A DNA stretch of 64,000 nucleotides from Hyalangium versicolor (GTDB taxonomy: Bacteria; Myxococcota; Myxococcia; Myxococcales; Myxococcaceae). Location: positions 186,001-250,000 of the forward strand of contig NZ_JAHXBF010000006.1 in assembly GCF_020103695.1 (NCBI RefSeq). Reading direction: 5' to 3'. The position numbers and the translations under genes were made by a program. How positions within the stretch are numbered: the stretch's first letter is position 1; every line of letters begins with the position of its first letter. Shown in pieces: positions 24,916 to 33,106 of the stretch. The notes under the pieces were generated by a model. It did not search any database, was not told where the DNA came from, and saw only the letters and a list, made by a program, of their open reading frames with translations.

Positions 24916-27126
24916 ATGGGGTGGGCCGCGGTGACGGCCGCGCTCCTGGCGGCCACCCCGATGTTCCTCACGCAGGGCGACGTCACGCCCGAGGCCGCCC
25001 TGCGTGCCGAGGCCGAGGCTTCCTGGAAGGAGCTGGAGGCGAGGTACGCGGCCGAGGCTGGAGGGCTCCCCACGCAGCCACCGGCGCCCATCCGCCTGCA
25101 GCGGGGCATGGGCCTGCCTCCGGAGCGCAATGCCCAGAGCCGGCCCGGCCTGGTGGAGCTGCGGCAGAACACGCCGGGAGTGCTGGAGGATCGGCTCCGC
25201 GTCGCCCTGAAGCACGAGCTGGCGCACCAACTGCTGTGGTGGGCTTGTCCTGCTGCCTCGGAGGATCGGCTCTTCCATGAGGCCTTCGCGCTGGTGGTGA
25301 GCGGCGAGCTGCCCGAGTGGAGGGACGGCCCCTATCAATCGCTCAGCGTGTCGGCGGCGGAGCTGGCCCGCTCGCCCTCGGTGGACACGCCTCGGGCACG
25401 CAGGGCGCTGGCGCGCATCCTCGGGGAGGACCGAGGCTTTCCCCAGGCGCTCTCTCGCAGGCTGAGGCAGTGCCAGGATGGGGCGCGGTGGGCAGTGCCG
25501 CTCTCCATTGATGAACTGGCGGATGTGACGGTGAAGGCCGCTACGAACGCCACGGTGGTGGTGAGCCGCCACTCGGGAGAGGTGCTGTTCTCCGAGGGAG
25601 ACGTGCAGCGCGCGGTGCCCTATGGCTCCACGTTGAAGCCCTTCGTGCTCGCGGGGAGCTCTCAGCCGCCGCTGCTGACGCCACGCTCAGGCATCCAGGA
25701 GTGGGCATGCGGCCAGGGCTTGCCAAGGCAGGTGGACGGGCGCACGGCGCTGCTGCGCTCATGCAACGGGTACTTCCTGGACTGGGAGGCGAAGGGAGGG
25801 GCGGCGCCGGACTTCGGTCCTTGGGGCGCGGTGCTGTCCGCGGTGGGGCTCACGGGAAAGCCAGCGGACATGGCGGATGCCATCGGCTTGCGCTCCACGC
25901 TGGCGCTCTCGCCGTGGGGCATGGCGCAGGCGTACCGGCTGCTGGCGGAGGCCCACCCGGAGCTCATCGAGTGGATGAAGGACAACGCCGCGAGGGGAAC
26001 GCTGTCGGACCTCCCAGCTTCGCCGGCGTATACGGGCGTAGCGACGAAGACAGGCACGGTGCGAGACGCGGCGAGCCGGCCCCAGTATGGGTGGATCGTC
26101 GCGGTGGACGCGGACCTCGTCGCGGTGGCGATGCGGCCGGGGAAGATGCCGCGCAGCTTCGCCGACGAGATGCCCCAGGTGCTGGCTCGGGTGCGCCAGC
26201 GTCCGGGCCTGGACGCGGCGCGGGTGCAGGTCCTCGGCCTGGCCTCCTCCGGGGACGTCGAGGCGGCCTGTCAGGGAGTGGGCTTTGCGATCAACCAGGG
26301 CCAGCCGCGCGCCGTGCCCCAGGGCTTCTCGAGGATGCGAGAGATGGTGGCGGGCGGCCCAGCGGTCTGCCTGGGCAGTCCATGGCGGGTGCGCGTGCCG
26401 GGGCTGCCCTCACAGGGGCGCGACTACGCGGGAATCTTCACCTGGTCCTCCCCGCCGCCGTACCGGCCTCCGCTGGGCGTGCCGACCACCGAGCGTGAGC
26501 GCAATGCGCGCCGGGGCTCGGATTTCCTCTTCCGCACCACGCGCCTCCAGTACACGGCGGGAGTGGTGGCCTCGGAGGACGCTTCGCTCAAGGGAGAGGC
26601 GCGCGTGGCGCTGGCGCGGGTGGTGGCGCACAACGAGCGGCACGCCGAGAGCCGTCACGGGGGTCGCCCCATCTGTGACACGACGCACTGCCAGGCCTTC
26701 CTCGGCACGGTGCGAGTGCAGCCGGAGGAAGAGAAGGCGCTGGGCCTGCCGGAGTTGCGCTGGAAGGAGTGGCTGCTCTTCTCACAAGGGGGACAGGAGC
26801 CCTGGAGGGAGGTGCGTCCCCGGGCAAAGGTAGAGGCTCTGCTGGGGCCGGGGCTCGCGGCACTGCGCTTCGACATGGGGCGCGTCTTCTTCGTCAAGGC
26901 ACAGCAGGAAGCAGGCGCCACCTACGACACCACCGAGTCCCTGCCGTGCGAACTGCTGCGCTCGGGACTGAAGCTGCCGGCGTGTCCGCGCACAGCTTCC
27001 TTCGACGGGCCGGACATCCTCTTCGAGGGCCGAGGCCGGGGCCACGGCGAGGGGCTGGACGTGGAATCCGCGAAGGCGAGCGGCCTGCGCAGCGACGAGA
27101 TCCTTGAGCGCGCCTACGCGCGATGA
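24916..27126 (+). CDS. YfaQ-like (DUF2300) exported protein with HExxH, PBP-like transpeptidase and SpoIID-like motifs
   Basis: 736 residues, start three bases after the macroglobulin stop. It has a short hydrophobic N-terminus (AAVTAALLAATPMF), so it is probably exported. Three motif sets are visible. First, H100-ELA-H104 followed by FHEAFALVVSGE, arranged like a gluzincin zinc peptidase. Second, a penicillin-binding transpeptidase signature: YGS238TLK241PF, S282-C-N284 and K378-TGT; the STLKPF form is that of PBP1C-type enzymes. Third, at about 470-736, a SpoIID/LytB-like domain ending in FEGRGRGHGEGLDVESAKAS. Position matches YfaQ in the yfa cluster. Alpha-2-macroglobulins of the other bacterial class sit beside PBP1C, thought to repair the wall after breach; this protein could supply a comparable wall function. 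Activity is inferred from motifs only. Confidence 0.8.
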   Translation: MGWAAVTAALLAATPMFLTQGDVTPEAALRAEAEASWKELEARYAAEAGGLPTQPPAPIRLQRGMGLPPERNAQSRPGLVELRQNTPGVLEDRLRVALKHELAHQLLWWACPAASEDRLFHEAFALVVSGELPEWRDGPYQSLSVSAAELARSPSVDTPRARRALARILGEDRGFPQALSRRLRQCQDGARWAVPLSIDELADVTVKAATNATVVVSRHSGEVLFSEGDVQRAVPYGSTLKPFVLAGSSQPPLLTPRSGIQEWACGQGLPRQVDGRTALLRSCNGYFLDWEAKGGAAPDFGPWGAVLSAVGLTGKPADMADAIGLRSTLALSPWGMAQAYRLLAEAHPELIEWMKDNAARGTLSDLPASPAYTGVATKTGTVRDAASRPQYGWIVAVDADLVAVAMRPGKMPRSFADEMPQVLARVRQRPGLDAARVQVLGLASSGDVEAACQGVGFAINQGQPRAVPQGFSRMREMVAGGPAVCLGSPWRVRVPGLPSQGRDYAGIFTWSSPPPYRPPLGVPTTERERNARRGSDFLFRTTRLQYTAGVVASEDASLKGEARVALARVVAHNERHAESRHGGRPICDTTHCQAFLGTVRVQPEEEKALGLPELRWKEWLLFSQGGQEPWREVRPRAKVEALLGPGLAALRFDMGRVFFVKAQQEAGATYDTTESLPCELLRSGLKLPACPRTASFDGPDILFEGRGRGHGEGLDVESAKASGLRSDEILERAYAR

Positions 27127-27159
27127 GAGCTATAACGGACACGGGTGCTCGGAGGCGTG

Positions 27160-27789
27160 ATGGAACGGAACCTCTTTCACATCACTCACATCCGCAATCT
27201 TCCGCAAATCCTCGATGAAGGAGGGCTGTGGTGCGACAGCGAGTGCGCCAGGCAGCGGGTCTCCCCCGTCAACATCGCCTACGCCGATCTCAAGGTGGCG
27301 CGGGCTAGGACGAGAGTTCCCGTTTGCAAGCGAGGCACGCTTGCGGACTACGTACCCTTCTACTTCGCTCCGCGCTCACCCATGCTCTATGCCATCCACA
27401 AAGGGAAGGTGGAGGGCTATCAGGAGGGGCAGGAGCCTGTGCTCTACCTGGTCGTCCGGACGGAAGCGATCCGTCAACAAGAGCTGCCCTTTGCGTTCAC
27501 CGACGGCCACGCCGCCACTCCCTTCAGCCAGTTCTTCGAGGACTGGGCGCACCTGGAGCTGGTCGACTGGGAGCTCATGAATGCCACGTACTGGAAAAAC
27601 ACGGATGAGGACGGCGACCGCAAGCGCCGGAGGCAAGCGGAGTTCCTCGTGCACCGCTTCCTCCCCTGGGACGCGGTGCGTGAAATCGGGGTATGCACGG
27701 AAGCCGTCAGGCAGAATGTCGAGCGGGTGCTTGCTCGGGCGCCCCATACGCCCCAGGTGAATGTCGTACCCGATTGGTATTACAGATAA
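27160..27789 (+). CDS. darT: DarT-like DNA ADP-ribosyltransferase toxin
   Basis: 209 residues from ATG 27160, which has GGAGG five bases upstream; an in-frame GTG at 27145 is less likely. The sequence shows the DarT/DUF4433 pattern: N-terminal FHITHIRNLPQILDEGGLW, the YVPFYFAPRSPMLYAI block, and QAEFLVHRFLPWD with the conserved catalytic Glu. DarT uses NAD+ to ADP-ribosylate thymidine in single-stranded DNA, blocking replication, and is reported as toxin-antitoxin and anti-phage. The antitoxin gene darG follows 64 bases downstream on the same strand. The pair stands directly after the alpha-2-macroglobulin operon and is probably a separate unit. Confidence 0.92.
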   Translation: MERNLFHITHIRNLPQILDEGGLWCDSECARQRVSPVNIAYADLKVARARTRVPVCKRGTLADYVPFYFAPRSPMLYAIHKGKVEGYQEGQEPVLYLVVRTEAIRQQELPFAFTDGHAATPFSQFFEDWAHLELVDWELMNATYWKNTDEDGDRKRRRQAEFLVHRFLPWDAVREIGVCTEAVRQNVERVLARAPHTPQVNVVPDWYYR

Positions 27790-27853
27790 AAAGCAGTGCC
27801 TTCATTGAGGCGTTGAAACGAGGGGAAGGCATCTGGAAGATGGAACACCGGCC

Positions 27854-28888
27854 ATGATTGAGGGAGCGAGCGGAAACCTGCTGGACGCGGATGTCGATGC
27901 CCTGGTGAACACCGTCAACACGGTCGGTGTCATGGGCAAGGGCATCGCCCTTCAGTTTCGCATGGCCTTCCCCGAGAACTATGAAGCGTACAAGCAGGCG
28001 TGCGCCCGAAGCGAGGTCCAGCCTGGCCACATGTTCGTCGTCCCCACGGGCGCGCTGACGGGCCCTCGCTTCATCATCAACTTCCCGACGAAGCGTCATT
28101 GGCGGGCGGGCTCTCGCCTCGGGGACATCGAGGCTGGCCTGGAGGACCTCGTTCGCGTCATTCGCGAAAAGAACATCCGTTCCATTGCGGTGCCTCCGTT
28201 GGGCTGTGGCAACGGAGGCCTGCGCTGGGAGGATGTCGAGCCGCGCATCCTGGCAGCGCTCTCGCCGCTCGAGGATGTTCGTGTGCTCCTCTTCGCTCCT
28301 CAAGGGGCACCGCCTGTTTCCGCGATGAAGGTCCGCACGCAGCGCCCGCGCATGACACCGGGGCGGGCCGGCATGCTCCAGCTCCTGGAGCACTACACCC
28401 ACGCTGCGACAGAGGGCTCCACGCAGCTCGTCGTGCAGAAGATCGTCTATTTCCTCCAGGAGGCAGGAGAGCAGATGCGCCTCCAGTTCATCAAGGCTCA
28501 GTTCGGACCCTATGCCGAGGCATTGAATCCGGCCCTTCAGCGCATGGAGGGTCACTTCTTTCGTGGCTACGGTGACAGGTCTCAACCTGCGGACATCTAC
28601 CCGCTTCCCGAGGCGGTAAAGGAGGCCAGCGCGCTGCTGAGTCAGCACCCCCAGACCCGGCAACACGTAGAGCGGACGCGGGAGCTGCTCAAGGGATTTG
28701 AGTCACCCCATGGACTGGAGTTGCTCGCCACGGTTCATTGGGTCGCCAGAGGGAACTCTGGCCCGGCGCGTGAGCTTGAGGCCGTGACGCGCGAGGTCCA
28801 TGCATGGAGCGAGCGCAAACAGCGAGCGTTCTCACCCTTCCAGATCGAAGTTGCGTGGAAGCACTTGCAGGAACTTGGCTGGCTCTGA
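27854..28888 (+). CDS. darG: DarG-like macrodomain antitoxin
   Basis: 344 residues. The N-terminal 150 or so are a macrodomain: GNLLDADVDALVNTVNTVGV, the MGKGIALQF loop that binds ADP-ribose, and IAVPPLGCGNGGLRW. This domain removes ADP-ribose from DNA and so reverses DarT. The remaining 190 residues (from about 165, MLQLLEHYTHAATEGSTQLV) match in length and position the DarG C-terminal domain that binds DarT directly. The start ATG at 27854 has a modest GGAA-type site upstream. It follows darT in the usual toxin-antitoxin order and is convergent with the next kinase gene, with 23 bases between stops. Confidence 0.92.
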   Translation: MIEGASGNLLDADVDALVNTVNTVGVMGKGIALQFRMAFPENYEAYKQACARSEVQPGHMFVVPTGALTGPRFIINFPTKRHWRAGSRLGDIEAGLEDLVRVIREKNIRSIAVPPLGCGNGGLRWEDVEPRILAALSPLEDVRVLLFAPQGAPPVSAMKVRTQRPRMTPGRAGMLQLLEHYTHAATEGSTQLVVQKIVYFLQEAGEQMRLQFIKAQFGPYAEALNPALQRMEGHFFRGYGDRSQPADIYPLPEAVKEASALLSQHPQTRQHVERTRELLKGFESPHGLELLATVHWVARGNSGPARELEAVTREVHAWSERKQRAFSPFQIEVAWKHLQELGWL

Positions 28889-28911
28889 CGAAGCGGGACG
28901 GAACCCGAAGC

Positions 28912-31524
28912 CTACGGCCCGGCGGGCGGTTCGAGCGGCAATTCCACGGTGAAGCAGGCCCCCTGACCGGTCTCGCTCTGGACGCGGATGGTGCCACCCA
29001 GCGCCTCCAGGATGGTCCGGGTGATGTAGAGCCCCAGCCCCAGTCCGCCGTAATTCCGCTCGGACACCGCGCGCTCGAACCGCTCGAAGATGCGCACCTG
29101 GTGCTCGGGAGCGATGCCGATGCCGTGATCCCTCACGGTGAGGACGAGGCGCTGCGCGTCTGCATGCATCTGGATGTGGATGGGCTTGCCGGCCCCATAC
29201 TTGATGGCGTTGGTCAGCAGGTTCTCCACCACCTGCTCGAACCGCATTCGATCCGAGCGGCCCGGCAGCGCATCGGGCGTCTCCACGGTGAGGCGTGACT
29301 CCGCCCGGGTGGCTTCGGGCTCCAGCCGCGCGGCCACCTCGCGGACCACGGCGGAGAAATCCACAGGCTCCCAGTGGAGCTTCATCTTCCCGGAGCTGAT
29401 CCGCGACACATCCAACAGGTCTCCGATCAGATCCGACAGCCGTTTGATCTGTTTGCGCGCCGTCTCCACATTCGTGCGGGTCTTCAGGACAAAGGGGGAC
29501 TCGGACTGGGTCGCTGCCTCGCGTGCGAGCGTCTGGAGCTTGAGGCTCAGGGAGGTCAGAGGTGTCTTCAACTCGTGGCTGGCCACGGAGAGGAACTCGT
29601 CGCGCAGCCGCACGGCGGTGCGGACGGTCTCCTCCGACCTCCTGCGCTCGGTGACGTCGAAGGCGAGCACCACGAAGCCGCGCACCTGGCCGCTGGGATC
29701 CCGGTCCGGCATGTAGCTGGACTGGGTGAACACGGATCCTCCGCCCTTCAGCGGCAGCTCGCCTTCGTATTGAACAGTCTCTCCCGAGAGGGCGCGTTGC
29801 ACGGGGTCCCGGAACCGCGCGTAGGCCTTCTCCCCGATGAACTCCAGGATCGTCTTCCCCAGCAGGTTCTCGGGCTTGATGCCGAACCAGGTCTCATAGG
29901 TCTCGTTCGCGAAGCGGTAGCGCTCCTCGGAGTCGATATAGGCGACGAGCGCCGGCAACGCATCGGTGATGGTCTGCAACTGCCTCGCGCTGCGCCGGGC
30001 CTCCTCGCGGCTGGCTTCCACCTGCTGGCGTGCCAGGACCTGCTCCGTCACCTCGGAGGCGAAGATCATCACTCCATCCACCTGGCCGCTGGGGCCTCGG
30101 CGGGGCTGCCAGACGAAGTTCCAGTACCTCACCTCCACCTGGTCGGTGGCATAGACGCCGGGAAGGCACAGCTCCTGGCCGGAGTGGGGCTGCCCGGTCC
30201 GGTAGATGGTGTCGAACATCTCCAGGATCCCCGGCGGCAGATCCTTCACGACCTCGACGAGCGGCTTGCCGAGCACCTCGCGCTTGCCCAGCAACCGCCG
30301 GTAGGAGGCGTTGACGAACTCGAAGACGTGCTGAGGCCCGCTCAGGATGCCGATGAGGGCTGGAGCCTGCATGAAGAGATCATTCAGGTAGGCGCGCTGC
30401 GCCTCGGCCTCGGTCCGGGCTGCCTGCTCGCGGGCCAGGAGCTGGGCTCGCTCCGCCTCACTGGCCTCGGCTCGCTGCCGCGCGGCGATCTGCGTCCACG
30501 TGACGGCGCACACCAGCAGGCTGAGCATGAAGCCCAGCGCTCCCACCAAGGGCGCCCAGGGCGTCAGCATGGAGCTCTCGAACGAGGGCCGGGAGGTGAA
30601 GACGACCGTCCACGGACGTCCTGCGAACTCCAGGCGCCAGGTGTGCGTGAAGGACGGGACCTTGTGGATCCCCTTCTCGGCACCGGCCGAGTCATAGAGG
30701 AGCTGCTCGGGGTCGGCCTCCGCTCCGTCATAGATGCGAAAGAAGACGCGCGGGGGATGTTCGGGCGGGAACATCGCGTCGAACAGATCCTTCGCGCGCA
30801 GCGGGCTGTAGACGAACCCCTGGAGCATGGCCAGGCGCTCCGCCTCGGTGGTGGGAACGAGGCCGCTCCGATACACGGGCACATAGAGCAGGAAGCCTGC
30901 CTGTTGCTCCAGGTTCGTCTCCTGCTTGAGGACGACCTTCCCCGAGAGCGCCGGCTCGCCGGACAGCCAGGCCCGCTCCATGGCTTCGCGGCGGGTGGGA
31001 TCGGTGAACATGTCGTAGCCGAGCGCCGCCTCGTTCCGGGTGTTGAGGGGCTCCAGGTAGATGACCGAGTGGTACTCCGCCCGGGGCTGATCGGGCCAGA
31101 TGTGGAAGGAGGACATGCCGTTGGCCCTGAGCCGGGCGGTCCAGTCCTCCTTCTCGTTCGCGGAGATGCGCTGGCTGAAGCCGAGACCCAGGACGCCGGG
31201 ATCGTGCTTTCTCAGCTCCAGCCGCTGGACGTAGAGGCGGAACTCCTGGGGCGTGACGAAGTCACTCGCGGCGAAGAGGCCCGCTCCTCCCCGGAGCAGG
31301 CTGATGTTCGAGTCCAGCTGGGCGGTGATCCGGTCCTGGGTCATCTGGACATGACTCTCGAAGCGGGCGGCATCCCGGCTCTGAGCAGTGACCAGGAACG
31401 TGGCCATGCAGGCCCCCGCCAGCAGCAGCGACACGGCCAGCACGGCGAGCGCCGTCAAAGGGAATCGCCTGAAGGGGGGGGGAGCGGCGGTGTTCACGGG
31501 AGCGAGGATGGTTCCAGATACCAT
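28912..31524 (-). CDS. CHASE-PAS-PAS sensor histidine kinase
   Basis: 870 residues from ATG 31524. The frame continues upstream to 31827, but that part overlaps the regulator gene and looks like noise (Arg/Trp-rich), so the later start is used; AGGGTGG precedes it. A first membrane helix (ALAVLAVSLLLAGACMATFLV, about 25-47) is followed by a CHASE extracytoplasmic domain (GGAGLFAASDFVTPQEFRLY, GFLLYVPVYR), a second membrane helix near 310-330, two PAS domains, then HisKA with SVASHELKTPLTS, the N box ENLLTNAIKYG, and GIGI and GLGLGLY of the ATPase. The gene lies 52 bases after a sigma-54 activator on the same strand, so the two may share a transcript. That regulator has no obvious receiver Asp, so the phosphate acceptor is uncertain. 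Confidence 0.92.
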   Translation of the reverse strand: MVSGTILAPVNTAAPPPFRRFPLTALAVLAVSLLLAGACMATFLVTAQSRDAARFESHVQMTQDRITAQLDSNISLLRGGAGLFAASDFVTPQEFRLYVQRLELRKHDPGVLGLGFSQRISANEKEDWTARLRANGMSSFHIWPDQPRAEYHSVIYLEPLNTRNEAALGYDMFTDPTRREAMERAWLSGEPALSGKVVLKQETNLEQQAGFLLYVPVYRSGLVPTTEAERLAMLQGFVYSPLRAKDLFDAMFPPEHPPRVFFRIYDGAEADPEQLLYDSAGAEKGIHKVPSFTHTWRLEFAGRPWTVVFTSRPSFESSMLTPWAPLVGALGFMLSLLVCAVTWTQIAARQRAEASEAERAQLLAREQAARTEAEAQRAYLNDLFMQAPALIGILSGPQHVFEFVNASYRRLLGKREVLGKPLVEVVKDLPPGILEMFDTIYRTGQPHSGQELCLPGVYATDQVEVRYWNFVWQPRRGPSGQVDGVMIFASEVTEQVLARQQVEASREEARRSARQLQTITDALPALVAYIDSEERYRFANETYETWFGIKPENLLGKTILEFIGEKAYARFRDPVQRALSGETVQYEGELPLKGGGSVFTQSSYMPDRDPSGQVRGFVVLAFDVTERRRSEETVRTAVRLRDEFLSVASHELKTPLTSLSLKLQTLAREAATQSESPFVLKTRTNVETARKQIKRLSDLIGDLLDVSRISSGKMKLHWEPVDFSAVVREVAARLEPEATRAESRLTVETPDALPGRSDRMRFEQVVENLLTNAIKYGAGKPIHIQMHADAQRLVLTVRDHGIGIAPEHQVRIFERFERAVSERNYGGLGLGLYITRTILEALGGTIRVQSETGQGACFTVELPLEPPAGP

Positions 31525-31576
31525 TGAACCCACCCTGCGTACTGCTTCTGGCCGGGCATGGAGAGGATTCAACAGA

Positions 31577-32977
31577 TCACGTGGAGGCACTCCTGCGAAC
31601 CTTGCGACGACGTCGCTTTGCGCCCACGGGTTGGCCGAGCCCGAGCCTGCGCACCATGGCTCGCACGGTGGCGCCCGGATCGGCCGAGCGCCCGCGCCCC
31701 ACCTCTCCCAACAACTCCGCCGCGCGAGAGGCGTTCCCCCCAGAGCGCTCGAGGGCCAGGGTGAGGGCGAGCCGCTCCAGCGCCTCCACCTCCGTGCGCA
31801 GGTTGAAGGTGCCCGCATCCATGCCACGCGACATGGCCGCGGTGTCCAGGCTGCCGTGGGCGGTGTGCTCGGCGCCGCGCCGCAGCACGCGCCGCGGCAG
31901 GTCCGAGGGGAGGATCTCGTTGCCCACCCGCTTGTAGACGAGCGCCTCGAAGAGGACGTTGCGCAGCTCGCGGATGTTGCCCGGCCACGGGTAGGCCTGC
32001 AGCGCGACGAGCGCCTCGGGCGTCACATGGATGGGGCCCTGGGGCGCACTGGGCTCTTCTCGCTGGAAGCGGGCGATGAAGTGCTCGATGAGGGGCGGCA
32101 GATCCTCCTGGCGCTCGCGAAGGGGCGGCAGGTGGATGCTGACGATGGCCAGACGCTCATGGAGATCCGCGCCGAAGACGCCCCGGGCGATGAGCTCGCG
32201 CAGATCGCGGTTCGTCGCGGCGACGATGCGGAAGTCCACCTGCCGCGGCTCGGACTCTCCCAGACGCGTCACCACCCGGTCCTCCAACACGCGCAGCAGC
32301 TTCATCTGCAGGGACAGGGGCGTGTCGTCGATCTCGTCGAGGAACACCGTGCCGCCGGCCGCCGCCATGAGCTGCCCGTCGAAACCCTTCGTGGCGCCGG
32401 AGAAGGCGCCCTTGGCGTAGCCGAAGAGCTCGCCCTCCATGAGCTCGTTGGGAATGGCCGCGCAGTTGATGGGCACGAAGCGTCCGCCCCGGCGCTCGCT
32501 CCAGGTGTGGAGCAGGCGTGCGGTGACCTCCTTGCCGGTGCCCGTCTCACCGGTGATGAGCACGGGCATGGAGGTGCGCGCGGCACGGGCCACCTGATGG
32601 AGCGCGGCGCGCGACGCGGTACTCCGAGCAACAAAGGTGGGTGAGGGAGCGGGAGCCGGTTCTGGTATGGCCATCTCCGCCAGCCGGGCCACGAGGCGCT
32701 GCGCCGCATCGGGAGCTCCCAGCCACAGCGCATCGTAGGCCCCCGCGAGCGCCGCCTCCGTGGCGAGCAGAGGGGACAGGCGCGCCTGACTGGCCCACAG
32801 CCACGGCACTCCGGGCACGAAGGCCGCAGGCAGCCGGGTCGCGGTGGGAGTGCAGACGACGGCCACGTCCGCCACCCCACGCGACACCAGCCGGTGGCCC
32901 TCCGAGGCGAGGAGCGAAGTCAGCGAGGGCGGAGGGGGTGGACCCTCCCAGCGCACGGTGGCCATGGCGTCATTCAA
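31577..32977 (-). CDS. Sigma-54-dependent transcriptional activator (bEBP)
   Basis: 466 residues. The central AAA+ domain (about 115-345) has Walker A GETGTGKE, the sigma-54 contact loop as GAFSGA (the usual form is GAFTGA), Walker B GGTVFLDEID and the sensor PWPGNIREL. The C-terminal part has a Fis-type helix-turn-helix (LERSGGNASRAAELLG). The N-terminal 110 residues resemble a receiver fold (VADVAVVCTPTATRL, AYDALWLGAP) but lack a clear phospho-acceptor Asp pocket, so control may be unconventional. The gene is divergent from a flotillin-like gene whose upstream region contains a -24/-12-like promoter, making that gene a plausible target. The histidine kinase gene follows on the same strand. 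Confidence 0.93.
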   Translation of the reverse strand: MNDAMATVRWEGPPPPPSLTSLLASEGHRLVSRGVADVAVVCTPTATRLPAAFVPGVPWLWASQARLSPLLATEAALAGAYDALWLGAPDAAQRLVARLAEMAIPEPAPAPSPTFVARSTASRAALHQVARAARTSMPVLITGETGTGKEVTARLLHTWSERRGGRFVPINCAAIPNELMEGELFGYAKGAFSGATKGFDGQLMAAAGGTVFLDEIDDTPLSLQMKLLRVLEDRVVTRLGESEPRQVDFRIVAATNRDLRELIARGVFGADLHERLAIVSIHLPPLRERQEDLPPLIEHFIARFQREEPSAPQGPIHVTPEALVALQAYPWPGNIRELRNVLFEALVYKRVGNEILPSDLPRRVLRRGAEHTAHGSLDTAAMSRGMDAGTFNLRTEVEALERLALTLALERSGGNASRAAELLGEVGRGRSADPGATVRAMVRRLGLGQPVGAKRRRRKVRRSAST

Positions 32978-32988
32978 ACACGGACCAG

Positions 32989-33006
32989 ACCGAAATCAGA
33001 TTCGGT
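32989..33006. promoter_or_regulatory. Inverted repeat in the divergent regulatory region
   Basis: ACCGAA-ATCAGA-TTCGGT, perfect six-base arms with a six-base spacer, lying between the start of the sigma-54 activator and the -24 box of the flotillin-like gene. It could be a binding site for the activator or for another regulator of both genes. Confidence 0.4.
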
Positions 33007-33021
33007 TGGCACGCCAACGGC
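33007..33021 (+). promoter_or_regulatory. Candidate sigma-54 (-24/-12) promoter for the flotillin-like gene
   Basis: TGGCACGCCAACGGC reads toward the flotillin-like gene. The -24 element TGGCACG is perfect, and the invariant GC of the -12 element is at the right distance; the two bases before it are CG rather than the preferred TT. A start near 33033 would leave a leader of about 74 bases. It sits beside a sigma-54 activator gene, which strengthens the call. Confidence 0.5.
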
Positions 33022-33106
33022 GGGGATGGCCTTCAGCAAATCCAACCGGTTGGGACTGGCAGGGCGGATGCAGACAGGAGGCTCACCCTCGAAAGGAAGG
33101 GCATTC

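Noticed and set aside
22216..25572. 1118-codon antisense open frame over the macroglobulin gene
   Set aside because: It is opposite a gene with clear domain motifs, and its product is a His/Arg/Gln-rich string without motifs, as expected from the reverse frame of GC-rich coding DNA.
27104..27136. Sigma-70 promoter before darT (TTGAGC ... TATAAC)
   Set aside because: The spacer is 21 bases, too long to support.
29374..31527. 717-codon open frame on the plus strand
   Set aside because: Antisense of the CHASE-PAS kinase; composition is that of a shadow frame (Leu/Gln/His/Arg-rich).
31525..31827. N-terminal extension of the CHASE-PAS kinase
   Set aside because: It lies inside the sigma-54 activator gene in another frame and is not protein-like; ATG 31524 with AGGGTGG is preferred.
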